A stretch of 64,000 nucleotides of DNA, from NCBI RefSeq assembly GCF_022836935.1, contig NZ_CP083239.1, forward strand, positions 1,116,001-1,180,000, written 5' to 3'. The position numbers and the translations under genes were made by a program. Shown here one piece after another: positions 10,434 through 18,841 of this stretch. The notes beneath the pieces were generated by a model, which was not told the origin of the DNA, ran no database searches, and was given only the letters and a program-made list of their open reading frames with translations. How positions within the stretch are numbered: the first letter of the stretch is position 1; every line of letters begins with the position of its first letter. Source of the DNA: Ancylobacter polymorphus (GTDB lineage Bacteria; Pseudomonadota; Alphaproteobacteria; Rhizobiales; Xanthobacteraceae).

Positions 10434-11390
10434 ATGAAACGCTTCTCCGACCTCAGCGAGGCGGAAATCCTCGCCCTCGCCATCTCCAATGAGGAGGAGG
10501 ATGCCCGCATCTACCTCCAATTCGCCGGCCGGCTGAAGGCGGACTATCCCGCCACGGCGGCGATGTTCGAGCGCATGGCGCAGGAGGAGCATGGCCACCG
10601 CCACGCGCTGCACCAGCTCTATGTCGCCCGCTTCGGCGAGGCGCTGCCCTACATTACCCGGCAGGACGTGAAGGGCTTTCTCAAGCGTAACCCGCTCTGG
10701 CTAATGGACACGCTGCGCATCGACGCGGTGCGCCGGCAGGCCGAGGTGATGGAATACGAGGCGCAGCAATTCTACATCAAGGCCGCCGCCCGCGCCCATG
10801 ACGCGGCCACGCGCCAGCTTCTCGCCGACCTCGCCGAGGCGGAAAGCGCGCATGAGACGCTGGCGCAGGAACTCGGCGGGCAGATCGAGACCAGCGGCGC
10901 CCGCGTGCATGAGGACGAAGCCGCCCACCGGGTCTTCGTGCTGCAGATCGTCCAGCCGGGCCTTGCCGGGCTGATCGACGGCTCGATCTCCACCCTGGCG
11001 CCGATCTTCGCCGCCGCCTTCGCCACGCAGGATTCCTGGGCCGCCTTCCTCGTCGGGCTCGCCGCCTCCATCGGCGCCGGCATCTCCATGGGCCTCACCG
11101 AGGGCCTGTCGGATGATGGCGCCATCACCGGGCGCGGCAGTCCGTGGCCGCGCGGCCTCGCCTGCGGGGTGATGACGATGCTGGGCGGGCTCGGCCACAC
11201 CCTGCCCTATCTCATCCCCGATTTCTGGACCGCCACGGCGGTCGCCGGCGTCGTCGTCGCCGTCGAGCTCGCCGCCATCGCCTATGTGCGCACCCACTAT
11301 ATGGAAACGCCCTTCGGCTCGGCGCTGGTGCAGGTGGTGCTCGGCGGCCTGCTGGTGCTGGCCGCCGGCATCCTCATCGGCAGTTCGTGA
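10434..11390 (+). CDS. mbfA: Membrane-bound ferritin-like iron exporter MbfA (rubrerythrin-VIT1 fusion)
   Basis: 318 residues. The N-terminal ~150 residues are a ferritin-like diiron domain with the ligand pattern ISNEEEDARIYLQFA, ERMAQEEHGHRHAL, VMEYEAQQFYIKAA and AEAESAHETL. The C-terminal ~145 residues are a VIT1/CCC1-type membrane domain (GLIDGSISTLAPIFAAAFAT, ISMGLTEGLSDD and further helices to LAAGILIGSS). In Bradyrhizobium and Agrobacterium MbfA exports iron and protects against iron and peroxide stress, under Irr repression. The ATG at 10434 is preferred because it starts the conserved MKRFSDL segment and follows the operator. A short repeat separates its end from the convergent chemoreceptor gene. 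Confidence 0.93.
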   Translation: MKRFSDLSEAEILALAISNEEEDARIYLQFAGRLKADYPATAAMFERMAQEEHGHRHALHQLYVARFGEALPYITRQDVKGFLKRNPLWLMDTLRIDAVRRQAEVMEYEAQQFYIKAAARAHDAATRQLLADLAEAESAHETLAQELGGQIETSGARVHEDEAAHRVFVLQIVQPGLAGLIDGSISTLAPIFAAAFATQDSWAAFLVGLAASIGAGISMGLTEGLSDDGAITGRGSPWPRGLACGVMTMLGGLGHTLPYLIPDFWTATAVAGVVVAVELAAIAYVRTHYMETPFGSALVQVVLGGLLVLAAGILIGSS

Positions 11391-11413
11391 AGGGGCGGTC
11401 GCGGGCGGGCCTT

Positions 11414-11464
11414 TAGAGCGCGATCCGATCAGCTTGCGATGCAAGCTGATCGGCGCGTGCTCTA
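11414..11464. repeat. Palindromic element between convergent mbfA and chemoreceptor genes
   Basis: A 13-bp perfect stem CCGATCAGCTTGC / GCAAGCTGATCGG with a GAT loop (11425-11453) is flanked by complementary TAGAGCGCG and CGCGTGCTCTA ends. The last bases provide the TAG stop of the minus-strand chemoreceptor gene. Related hairpins lie at 55888-55990. It may act as a two-way terminator-like structure (inference). Confidence 0.75.
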
Positions 11465-13486
11465 GCCCGCCCGCACCATGTCGACGAAGCTGTGCACCTC
11501 GCGGCGCAGCGTCACCGCCTGCAGCGACAGGTCGCGCGCCGAGGTCAGCACCCGGTGCGCGGCGGCGGCGGAGGCCTGCGCCGTGCGCTGGACGGCGGAG
11601 ATGTTGGTGGTCACTTCCTGCGTCCCGCTCGCCGCCTGCTGGATCGAGCGCGCGACCTCCGAGGTGGTGGCGTGCTGCTCGGTCATGGCGGCGGAAATCG
11701 CCGCCGCGGCGTTGCGCAGCTCGGTGATGGTGGCGCTGAAGCCGGCAATGGCCCCCTGCACGCCCCCGGTCGATTCCTGAATGCCGGAAATGCGCTCGGA
11801 AATGCCGGCGGTCGCCTGCGCGGTCTGGCTGGCCAGCGCCTTCACCTCCTGCGCCACCACGGCGAAGCCGCGCCCGGCCTCGCCCGCACGGGCGGATTCG
11901 ATGGTGGCATTCAGCGCCAGAAGGTTGGTCTGGCCGGCAATGGAGTCGATGAGGCCGGTGATGGTGCCGATCTGCTCGGCCGAGGCCTTCAGCTCGTTCA
12001 TCTGGCCGCTGGTGGCGGCGACCTCGCCCACCGCCCGCTCGGTCATCACGGTGGAATGCTGCAGCCGGTCGCCGATCTCCTGCGCGGCGGCGGAAAGCTC
12101 CTCCATCGCCGCCGCCACGGTCTGCACATTGGCGGTGGCGAGCTGCGCGGCGGCTGCCACCGCCCCGGCCTGGTTGGTGGCTTCCTCCGCCGTGGCGTTG
12201 AGCGCTTCGGACGCCGCCTGCAGGTCGTTGGCCGCGGTCGCGACCATGTCGACCACCGCGCCCACCGCCGCCTCGAACTGGTCGGCGAGCTGGCGCATCT
12301 CGGCGTGGCGGTTTTCGGCGGCGCGCTGGGCCGCACCGCGCGCCTCCTCGCGCGCCGCCTCCGCCTCGCGCAGGCCGTCGCGGAACACGGTGAGCGCACG
12401 CGCCTGCTCGCCGATCTCGTCGGTCCGCCCGGCATGGGGGATGGCGGCTTCCAGATCGCCGGCGGACACCTGCTCCATGGCCGCGCTGACCTCGCGCACC
12501 GGCCGGGCGATGCCGAAGAAGGAATAGGCGCTGGCCAGCACCGCCGCCAGAATGGCGATGGCGGAGAAGATGAGAATACGGGTCATGCCGTCGGTGAGCG
12601 CCTGATCGGCCAGCGCCCGCGCCTCGTCGGCCTGGAGGGAGGATTCCTTGGTGACCCCGGCCAGCACGCTGGCCGCCTCGCGCATCAGCGGCGTGCTGCT
12701 CTCGTTCACCAGCGCGGTGCGGCTGGCGAGTTCGGCGATAGTCTCGTCTATCACCCGCTTATAGGCGTCGAAATCCTTTAGCGCCGTCTCCACCGTCTGG
12801 GCCACCTGAGCGTTGTCGCCCATCTGCGTGCGCACATCGGTGAGGATGGTGACGACGCGGTTCTGCATCGAGGTGAGGCGCTTGAGCTGCTTGGCGTCGC
12901 CTTCCAGCATATAGGTGGAGGCGGCGAGATTGATGCTGTCCACCAGCTGCTCCAGCGGCTGCAGATTGCTCGCCATGTCGGTGTTGCCGAGTTCGAGCAT
13001 CTGGCCGGCGAGGGTGGAGAAATGCGTGCGCGCCCGCATGGCGAGGGCCGGGCGGGCCTCGACGAGTTGCTGCTGCGTCTTCTCCGAATCGTGCACCTGC
13101 GTCGTGACGGCGCCGAACTCGCCGAGCAGTTGCTTGAGCTTCACGAAGTCCGCGCGGTCGTCGTCATGGGTTTCCAGCGCCATCAGCCGGTCGAGCCGGC
13201 CCTGAGCCGCCGTGATGTCGGCGTTCACCGCGCCGAGCAGCGCCTCATTATTGGGATTGGCGAAGGACAGCCGCATCTCCGTGGCGTTGAGCTGGATGCG
13301 TGTCAGCAGATCGGCCACTTCCTCGCTCTCGTTCAGGATCGTCGCCTGCCGTTCGGCGGCGTCATTCGCCTCCTCGATGCTCGTCATGGCGAAATGCCGG
13401 CTCACCAGCACACCGCAGGAGAGAAGAACGAGCAGCACGGACGCAATGCCGAGCTTCATCGCGATGCCGAGACGCATCGTGCCCAC
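11462..13486 (-). CDS. Methyl-accepting chemotaxis protein
   Basis: 674 residues. TM1 is at about residues 12-29. A ~270-residue helical periplasmic sensor region follows, then TM2 at ~304-326. A HAMP domain ([17 protein letters not shown]) and a coiled-coil signalling domain come next. The conserved hairpin tip, with [18 protein letters not shown] and [15 protein letters not shown], is near residues 520-560. The protein passes ligand binding to CheA/CheW. There is no pentapeptide tether at the C-terminus, which ends in VDMVRAG. No other chemotaxis gene is nearby, so it is an orphan receptor; the ligand is unknown. The stop codon lies inside a palindromic repeat. Confidence 0.95.
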   Translation of the reverse strand: MGTMRLGIAMKLGIASVLLVLLSCGVLVSRHFAMTSIEEANDAAERQATILNESEEVADLLTRIQLNATEMRLSFANPNNEALLGAVNADITAAQGRLDRLMALETHDDDRADFVKLKQLLGEFGAVTTQVHDSEKTQQQLVEARPALAMRARTHFSTLAGQMLELGNTDMASNLQPLEQLVDSINLAASTYMLEGDAKQLKRLTSMQNRVVTILTDVRTQMGDNAQVAQTVETALKDFDAYKRVIDETIAELASRTALVNESSTPLMREAASVLAGVTKESSLQADEARALADQALTDGMTRILIFSAIAILAAVLASAYSFFGIARPVREVSAAMEQVSAGDLEAAIPHAGRTDEIGEQARALTVFRDGLREAEAAREEARGAAQRAAENRHAEMRQLADQFEAAVGAVVDMVATAANDLQAASEALNATAEEATNQAGAVAAAAQLATANVQTVAAAMEELSAAAQEIGDRLQHSTVMTERAVGEVAATSGQMNELKASAEQIGTITGLIDSIAGQTNLLALNATIESARAGEAGRGFAVVAQEVKALASQTAQATAGISERISGIQESTGGVQGAIAGFSATITELRNAAAAISAAMTEQHATTSEVARSIQQAASGTQEVTTNISAVQRTAQASAAAAHRVLTSARDLSLQAVTLRREVHSFVDMVRAG

Positions 13487-13594
13487 GAGATACCTCCACG
13501 TGTCCTTTTACCTTGCGGCACAAAAGGACATGTGGCTTGCGCCAGTCTTGCCGGTGGTTGTGGGCAGCGGGCTCAGCGGCGCGGGCCGGCGGGT

Positions 13595-14593
13595 CTACTC
13601 ATAAGCGGCGAAGGCCTGCGCCAGCGCTGCCCGGTCGGCGCCGGCGGCCAGCGCCAGGGTGAGCAGCAGCCGCACCTTCACCCCGGTGAGCAGCCCGGCG
13701 GAGAGCACGCCGCGCGCCAGCAGGTCGATTTCCGAGCCGGGATAGCCATAGGTGCGGGCGAACACCGGGCCCGCCAGCGTCCGGCTGGCCAGCACCACCG
13801 GCAGGCGCGCCGCCACCTCGCCGACCAGCGGCGCCAGCGCACCCGGCACATGGCCCGCCCCCGCCCCCTCGATGACGAGGCCGGCATAGCCGAGATCGGG
13901 CACGGCGCGCAGCAGCCGTCCATCGTCGCCCATGGCGATCTTGAGCAGCGCCACCGGCGGCAGCGGCACTGTGCCGGGGTCGAAGGCCAGCGCCGGGCGC
14001 GCCACGCGGGTCAGCAGCCGCACCCGCCCCTCCGCCACCAGCCCGAGCGGGCCGGCCATGTCGGAGACGAAGGCGGAGGTGAGCGCCGTGTGCGCCTTGC
14101 GCACGAAGCGGGCGGCGTGGATCTCGTCGTTCAGCACCACCAGCGTGCCGAGCCCGCGCGCCGCGTCGCTGGCGGCGACGAGGGCGGCGGCCAGAAGGTT
14201 GGCCGGCCCGTCGGCGCCCGGCTGCTGCGGGCCGCGCATGGCGCCGACCACCACCACCGGCCGCTCGCCCGGCACCAGCAGGTCGAGCGCGAAGGCGGTC
14301 TCCTCGATGGTGTCGGTGCCCTGGATGACCACCGCGCCATCCATGCCGGCGGCGAAGCCGGCGCGGATTTCGCCCGCCACGGCGGCGATGTTCTCCAGCG
14401 TCAGCGAGGCGCTGCCGACCTTCATCGGCGAGCGTGCCTCGATGTCCGCCACCTCGGCGAGACCGGGCACCGCGGCCACCAGCTCGGCCGCGCCCAGCGT
14501 CGGCGCGATGCCGCCATCGGGCGCCGTGGTCATGGTGATGGTGCCGCCGAGGGAGAGGACGAGAAGACGGGGACGCGGAAGGAGAGCGGACAT
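13595..14593 (-). CDS. L-asparaginase/glutaminase (type I/II family)
   Basis: 332 residues. The enzyme hydrolyses asparagine to aspartate and ammonia. The first catalytic Thr motif SLGGTIT is at the N-terminus, and the second motif is QGTDTIEET, where the usual HGTDT has Gln in place of His. A basic residue motif lies around HAARFVRKAHT, and a C-terminal domain contains the VIEGAGAGHVP segment. No signal peptide is visible, so a cytoplasmic form is likely. The ATG at 14593 is chosen because the longer open frame upstream runs into a non-coding repeat. It lies downstream of, and in the same direction as, glcF but is separated by the repeat, so co-transcription is uncertain. Confidence 0.88.
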   Translation of the reverse strand: MSALLPRPRLLVLSLGGTITMTTAPDGGIAPTLGAAELVAAVPGLAEVADIEARSPMKVGSASLTLENIAAVAGEIRAGFAAGMDGAVVIQGTDTIEETAFALDLLVPGERPVVVVGAMRGPQQPGADGPANLLAAALVAASDAARGLGTLVVLNDEIHAARFVRKAHTALTSAFVSDMAGPLGLVAEGRVRLLTRVARPALAFDPGTVPLPPVALLKIAMGDDGRLLRAVPDLGYAGLVIEGAGAGHVPGALAPLVGEVAARLPVVLASRTLAGPVFARTYGYPGSEIDLLARGVLSAGLLTGVKVRLLLTLALAAGADRAALAQAFAAYE

Positions 14594-14628
14594 GGAAGAC
14601 CTGACGACGCAGCGGGGACGCTCCACCC

Positions 14629-14732
14629 TAGAGCGTTTTCGAGCGAAGTGGATACCGGTTCGCGTGAAGAAAACGCGACAAAACAAAGAATTAGATCATT
14701 TCACTGTTTCCGTGAAACAGTGAAATGATCTA
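14629..14732. repeat. ~104-bp dispersed element, family B (copy 1)
   Basis: It begins TAGAGCGTTTTCGAGCGAAG and ends with a perfect 18-bp hairpin, AGATCATTTCACTGTTTC / GAAACAGTGAAATGATCT with a CGT loop (14693-14731). A second copy with a few changes is at 23528-23632. It is much less GC-rich than the surrounding DNA. It fills most of the 182-bp gap between glcF and the asparaginase gene. Confidence 0.9.
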
Positions 14733-14775
14733 GCCGCCCGCCGCCAAGTCGTCAGCCCGTCACCCCGTCAGCCCG

Positions 14776-16095
14776 TTACGCCGCCGCGCGCAGCCCCGCC
14801 AGTTCGGCCGGCATCGGCCCGCCCGTCGCCCAGTCCAGCAGTTCCACCGTGTGGACCACCGGCACGCGCGTGCCGCCGCCGATCTGCGTCATGCAGCCAA
14901 TATTGCCGGCGGCGATCACCTGCGGGTCGGTGCGCTCGATATTGGCGACCTTGCGCGCCCGCAGCCGGCCGGCGATCTCGGGCTGGAGGATGTTGTACGT
15001 GCCAGCCGAACCGCAGCACAAATGCCCTTCGGCCGGCTCCAGCACGGTGAAACCGGCGCCGGCCAGCAGCGCCTTCGGCGCGGTGCGCACGCGCTGGCCG
15101 TGCTGCAGCGAACAGGCGGAGTGATAGGCGACGCGGATGCCGGGCGCGATCACCGGCGCGGGAAGCTCCTGCGCGGCGAGAAACTCGCTCACATCCTTCG
15201 CCAGCGCCGACACCTTCGCCGCGCGCTCGGCATAGGCCGGGTCGGTGCGCAGCATGTGGCCGTAATCCTTGATCGTCGTGCCACAGCCCGAGGTGGTCAC
15301 GAGGATCGCGTCGAGCCCCTCACCCTCGATCTCGCGCATCCAGGCGTCGACATTGGCGCGGGCATTGGCAAGCGCCAGCTCCTCCTTGCCCATATGGTGG
15401 GTGAGCGAGCCGCAGCAGCCGCCGCCGACGGGGCGGACGATCTCCACGCCCAACCGGGTGAGCAGGCGGATCGCCGCCGCGTCGATCTCCGGCCGCAGCA
15501 CCGGCTGGGCGCAGCCATCGAGCAGGGCGACGCGGGCGCGGCGGGTGCCTTGCGCGGGAAAGCGGCGCACGCCTTCATCCGCCGAGCGCGTGGCCGGCCG
15601 GGCGGGGGCGAGCCGCAGCATGGCGGCCACCGGCGCGAGGCCGGGGATGGAGGCGAAAAGGCCGGCGAAGGGCTTCGCCACCATCGCCCCGCCAATGGCG
15701 AGGCGGAACAGCGTGCGGCTCGGCAGCACCCGCGCCAGCAGCGCCCGCGTCAGCCGGTCCATCAGCGGCCGGTCATAGGTCGCCTCCACATGGTCGCGCG
15801 CATGGTCGATGAGGTGCATGTAGTGCACGCCCGAGGGGCAGGTGGTCATGCAGGACAGGCAGGACAGGCAGCGGTCGACATGCTTGGCGACCTCCTGCGT
15901 CGCCGGCCGGTCGTTCTCCAGCATGTCCTTGATCAGGTAGATGCGCCCGCGCGGGGAATCCAGCTCATCCCCCAGCAGCACATAGGTCGGGCAGGTGGCG
16001 GTGCAGAAGCCGCAATGCACGCAGGCGCGCAGCACCTGCTCCGACCGTGCCGTCTGCGGATCGGCCAGCTGGGCGAGGGAGAAGTTCGTCTGCAT
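14776..16095 (-). CDS. glcF: Glycolate oxidase iron-sulfur subunit GlcF
   Basis: 439 residues. Two 4Fe-4S clusters are bound by CVHCGFCTATCPTYVLL and CLSCLSCMTTCPSGVHY. The C-terminal half has two CCG domains (GGGCCGSLTHHMG and LCCGSAGTYN). GlcF passes electrons from the GlcDE flavoprotein of glycolate oxidase to the respiratory chain at the membrane. The ATG at 16095 sits behind GGGAG; a GTG directly before it is possible. It starts three bases after the glcE stop. The related D-lactate dehydrogenase Fe-S subunits are an alternative, but the glcD-glcE-glcF set favours glycolate. Confidence 0.93.
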   Translation of the reverse strand: MQTNFSLAQLADPQTARSEQVLRACVHCGFCTATCPTYVLLGDELDSPRGRIYLIKDMLENDRPATQEVAKHVDRCLSCLSCMTTCPSGVHYMHLIDHARDHVEATYDRPLMDRLTRALLARVLPSRTLFRLAIGGAMVAKPFAGLFASIPGLAPVAAMLRLAPARPATRSADEGVRRFPAQGTRRARVALLDGCAQPVLRPEIDAAAIRLLTRLGVEIVRPVGGGCCGSLTHHMGKEELALANARANVDAWMREIEGEGLDAILVTTSGCGTTIKDYGHMLRTDPAYAERAAKVSALAKDVSEFLAAQELPAPVIAPGIRVAYHSACSLQHGQRVRTAPKALLAGAGFTVLEPAEGHLCCGSAGTYNILQPEIAGRLRARKVANIERTDPQVIAAGNIGCMTQIGGGTRVPVVHTVELLDWATGGPMPAELAGLRAAA

Positions 16096-16098
16096 CAC

Positions 16099-17418
16099 TC
16101 ACACTCCCGCATACATCCGCCCGGGGCTCAGCACGCGCCCGGGGTCGAAGCCGTTCTTCATCCGGGCGATCAGCGCGCCGGTGATCGGGTCGAGCGGCTG
16201 GAACACCTCTTCGCCCGCCCGCGCCGCCGCGCTGGCGCGGATCAGCGTCGCATGGCCGCCGCCCGCCGCCGCCACCGCCGCGCGCACCGCCGCCGTCTGC
16301 GGCTCCGCGCCGGGCATCTCCACCCAGATGAGGCCGCCGGCCCAGTCGTAAAGGCAGCGCGCGCCGAGCCCTGCCAGCGCCGCGCCGACGGACGGCCCGG
16401 CCATCGGCGCCACCGAGACCCGCCAGAGGGCATGCGTCTCCCTCTCCCCCACGGGGAGAGGGCGGGGTGAGGGGGAAGGCGCGCGCCCAGCCCCCTCACC
16501 CGGCGCGGCAGCCGCGCCGACCTCTCCCCGTGGGGGAGAGGTGACAAAAGCCGCAAAGGGCGTCACGTCACGCACCGCCTGCCAGAAGGTGAGCGAGGCC
16601 TCCGCGTCGAGAAAGGACAGCGTGCCGCGCTCGCGCAGCATCTCTTCCAGCTTGCCGCGCCGGTGGCGGATGGACGGCGCCACCCCTTCCAGCCGCAGCG
16701 CGGTCACCGAGGCGCCCGCGCCGGCGACGGCGGGAATCGCGGCCGCCACCGCTTCCGGCACATGCGCGGCGCCGGACACGTCGTAATAGGAGCCGACCGC
16801 CGCACTCATCGCGCCGGCGGCGGCGGCCGGGTCGAGGCCGAGCAGCAGCAGCGTCTCCACCGTCTCCGGGCGCGGCAGCACCTTGATGGTGAGTTCGGTG
16901 AAGGCGGCGAGCGTGCCATGGGAGCCTGCCAGCCCGCGCGGCAGATCATAGCCGGTGACGTTCTTCACCACCCGCCCGCCGGCCTTGAACGCTTCCGCCC
17001 GGCCGGAGACAGCGCGGATGCCGAGCGCATGGTCGCGCGCCGCCCCGGCGCTCGGCCGGCGCGGGCCGGCGAGGTTGCAGGCCATCAGCCCGCCCAGCGT
17101 GCCGCCGCCCGGCGCCACGCCGAGCAGGGGGCCGAAATCCATCGGCTCGAAGGCCAGCATCTGCTTGGACGCGGCGACCAGCGCCTCGATCTCGGCCACC
17201 GTGGTGCCGGCCTTCGCGCTCAGCACCAGCTCTTCCGGCTCATAGAGGGTGACGCCCGAGAGGCCCTTCAGCTCCAGCGTGGCGTCGGTCTGGATGTGGC
17301 GGCCAAGCCCGGCCTTGGAGCCGGAGCCGGCGACATCGAGCGTGCGCCCGTTCGACACCGCCCAGCGCACCGCCTCCACCACCTCCGCCTCGTCGCGCGG
17401 ACACAGCCTCTCGCTCAT
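16099..17418 (-). CDS. glcE: Glycolate oxidase FAD-binding subunit GlcE, with in-frame palindromic insertion
   Basis: 439 residues. It has a PCMH-type FAD domain in the N-terminal half (LDVAGSGSKAGLGR, AVSGRAEAFKAGGRVVKNVTGYDL) and a short substrate-side domain ending in DPGRVLSPGRMYAGV. It works with GlcD and GlcF to oxidise glycolate to glyoxylate. Residues ~293-326 (Pro/Gly/Ala/Arg-rich, PPRGEVGAAAAPGEG onward) are foreign to the family. They are encoded by a 101-bp multi-hairpin repeat at 16441-16541 that keeps the frame open, placed just before the conserved LWRVSVAPM strand. The start ATG is one base after the preceding deaminase stop. Confidence 0.92.
   Translation of the reverse strand: MSERLCPRDEAEVVEAVRWAVSNGRTLDVAGSGSKAGLGRHIQTDATLELKGLSGVTLYEPEELVLSAKAGTTVAEIEALVAASKQMLAFEPMDFGPLLGVAPGGGTLGGLMACNLAGPRRPSAGAARDHALGIRAVSGRAEAFKAGGRVVKNVTGYDLPRGLAGSHGTLAAFTELTIKVLPRPETVETLLLLGLDPAAAAGAMSAAVGSYYDVSGAAHVPEAVAAAIPAVAGAGASVTALRLEGVAPSIRHRRGKLEEMLRERGTLSFLDAEASLTFWQAVRDVTPFAAFVTSPPRGEVGAAAAPGEGAGRAPSPSPRPLPVGERETHALWRVSVAPMAGPSVGAALAGLGARCLYDWAGGLIWVEMPGAEPQTAAVRAAVAAAGGGHATLIRASAAARAGEEVFQPLDPITGALIARMKNGFDPGRVLSPGRMYAGV
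16441..16541. repeat. Multi-hairpin palindromic element inserted in glcE
   Basis: The two ends are perfect 21-bp inverted copies, each of which is itself a hairpin (CCTCTCCCC, 3-nt loop, GGGGAGAGG). Inside are an 11-bp inverted repeat (GGGTGAGGGGG at 16465-16475 and CCCCCTCACCC at 16491-16501) and a cruciform CGGCGCGGC-A-GCCGCGCCG at 16501-16519. Elements of this kind are normally intergenic in Hyphomicrobiales. Here it lies in a coding frame without introducing a stop. Confidence 0.92.
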
Positions 17419-17419
17419 C

Positions 17420-18841
17420 TCAAGCCACTCCCGAAAGCGCGGCGAGCCGCGCGGCATGCGTGTTGTGTTCCGCCACCACGGCGGGCAGCTCGATGGTCAC
17501 CACCTCGCCATGGGCCACCACCGGCCGACCGTGGACATAAGTGAAGGCGGCGCGCCCCGGCGTGCAGAACAGGGCGGCGGCGACCGGGTCGGCGAGGCCG
17601 CCGGCGAAGGAGACATCGTCGAGCCGCAGGGCGAAGAAATCCGCGCAATAGCCCGGCGCCAGCGCGCCGATATCCGTGCGCCCGAGCACCGAAGCCCCGC
17701 CCAGCGTGGCGAGTTCCAGCGCCTCGCGCGCGCTCATCCACTCATGGTCGCGCGAGGGGTCCGAAGTCGAGAGCGTGGTGTCCGGCCCCTCGGGCGGGCG
17801 CAGGCTCATCTGCAGCCGCGCCAGAAGCATGGCCTGCCGGGCTTCGGTGAGCAGGTTGTTGCCGTCATTGGAGGCCGAACCGTCCACCCCGAGCCCGACC
17901 TTGACCCCTGCCGCCCGATAGGCCCGCACCGGGGCGATGCCGGAGGCGAGGCGCATGTTCGAGGAGGGGCAATGGCACACACCGACCCCGGCGCCTCTGA
18001 AGCAGCCGATCTCATGCGCGTTCACATGCACCGCATGGGCGAACCACACGTCATCGCCGAGCCAGCCCAGTTCCTCCATATAGGCGACCGGCCGCTTGCC
18101 GAAGCGCGCCAGCGTGTAGCGCTCCTCATCCACGGTCTCGGCGAGATGGGTGTGCAGCCGCACGCCCTTTTCCCGCGCCAGCGCCGCGCTCGCCCGCATC
18201 AGTTCCGGCGTCACCGAGAAGGGCGAACAGGGGGCGAGGGCGATCTGCAGCCGCGCGCCGGGCGCGGCGTCGTGATAGCGGGCGATGACGCGCTCGCAAT
18301 CGGCGAGGATGGCGTCCTCATCCTCCACGCACTCATCCGGCGGCAGCCCGCCCTGGGACTGGCCGAGCGACATGGAGCCGCGCGAGACCATGAAGCGCAG
18401 CCCGATCTCGCGCGCCGCGGCGATCTGGTCGTCCACCGCGCAGCCATTGCGGAAGACATAGGCATGGTCGAAGCAGGTGGTGCAGCCCGACAGCGCGAGT
18501 TCCGCCAGCCCCACCAGCGTCGCCGTGCGCGAGGCCTCCGGCGTGCGCGCCGCCCACAGCCGATAATGCGCGCCAAGCCAGCGGAACAGGTTGACGTTCT
18601 GCGCCGCCGGCAGAGCGCGGGTCAGCGTCTGGTCGAGATGGTGGTGGCAATTGACCAGGCCGGGCAGCAGCACATGGCCGGAGAGGTCGAGCACCTCGTC
18701 GGCGCTTTCCGGCAGGCTCGCGCTCGGCCCCACCTCAACGATCACGCCATCGCGCGCAAACAGCCCGCCGCCGGAAATCTCGCGGCGGGCGCCGTCCATG
18801 GTGACGAGCACCGTGGCGTTGCGGACGAGGAGGGTTGCCAT
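17420..18841 (-). CDS. 8-oxoguanine deaminase-like amidohydrolase
   Basis: 473 residues. It belongs to the amidohydrolase superfamily, in the cytosine/guanine deaminase-type (ATZ/TRZ) branch. The metal motif HxH is H66-H68 in LVNCHHHLDQTLTRALP. Further ligands lie in HTHLAETVDEE and the GVDGSASND segment, followed by a C-terminal composite beta-sandwich. The segment QNVNLFRWLGAHYRLWA resembles 8-oxoguanine deaminases, which convert 8-oxoguanine to urate; the exact substrate is inference. It overlaps glcD by one base (TGATG) and ends one base before glcE, so it is translated as part of the glycolate oxidase operon. That is an unusual place for a purine or pterin deaminase. Confidence 0.85.
   Translation of the reverse strand: MATLLVRNATVLVTMDGARREISGGGLFARDGVIVEVGPSASLPESADEVLDLSGHVLLPGLVNCHHHLDQTLTRALPAAQNVNLFRWLGAHYRLWAARTPEASRTATLVGLAELALSGCTTCFDHAYVFRNGCAVDDQIAAAREIGLRFMVSRGSMSLGQSQGGLPPDECVEDEDAILADCERVIARYHDAAPGARLQIALAPCSPFSVTPELMRASAALAREKGVRLHTHLAETVDEERYTLARFGKRPVAYMEELGWLGDDVWFAHAVHVNAHEIGCFRGAGVGVCHCPSSNMRLASGIAPVRAYRAAGVKVGLGVDGSASNDGNNLLTEARQAMLLARLQMSLRPPEGPDTTLSTSDPSRDHEWMSAREALELATLGGASVLGRTDIGALAPGYCADFFALRLDDVSFAGGLADPVAAALFCTPGRAAFTYVHGRPVVAHGEVVTIELPAVVAEHNTHAARLAALSGVA

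Noticed and set aside
14594..14686. Longer N-terminus for the asparaginase (starting MFCRVFFTRTGIHFARKR)
   Set aside because: This stretch is encoded by the family B repeat. The same peptide appears from the other copy at 23.5 kb, so it is not part of the gene.
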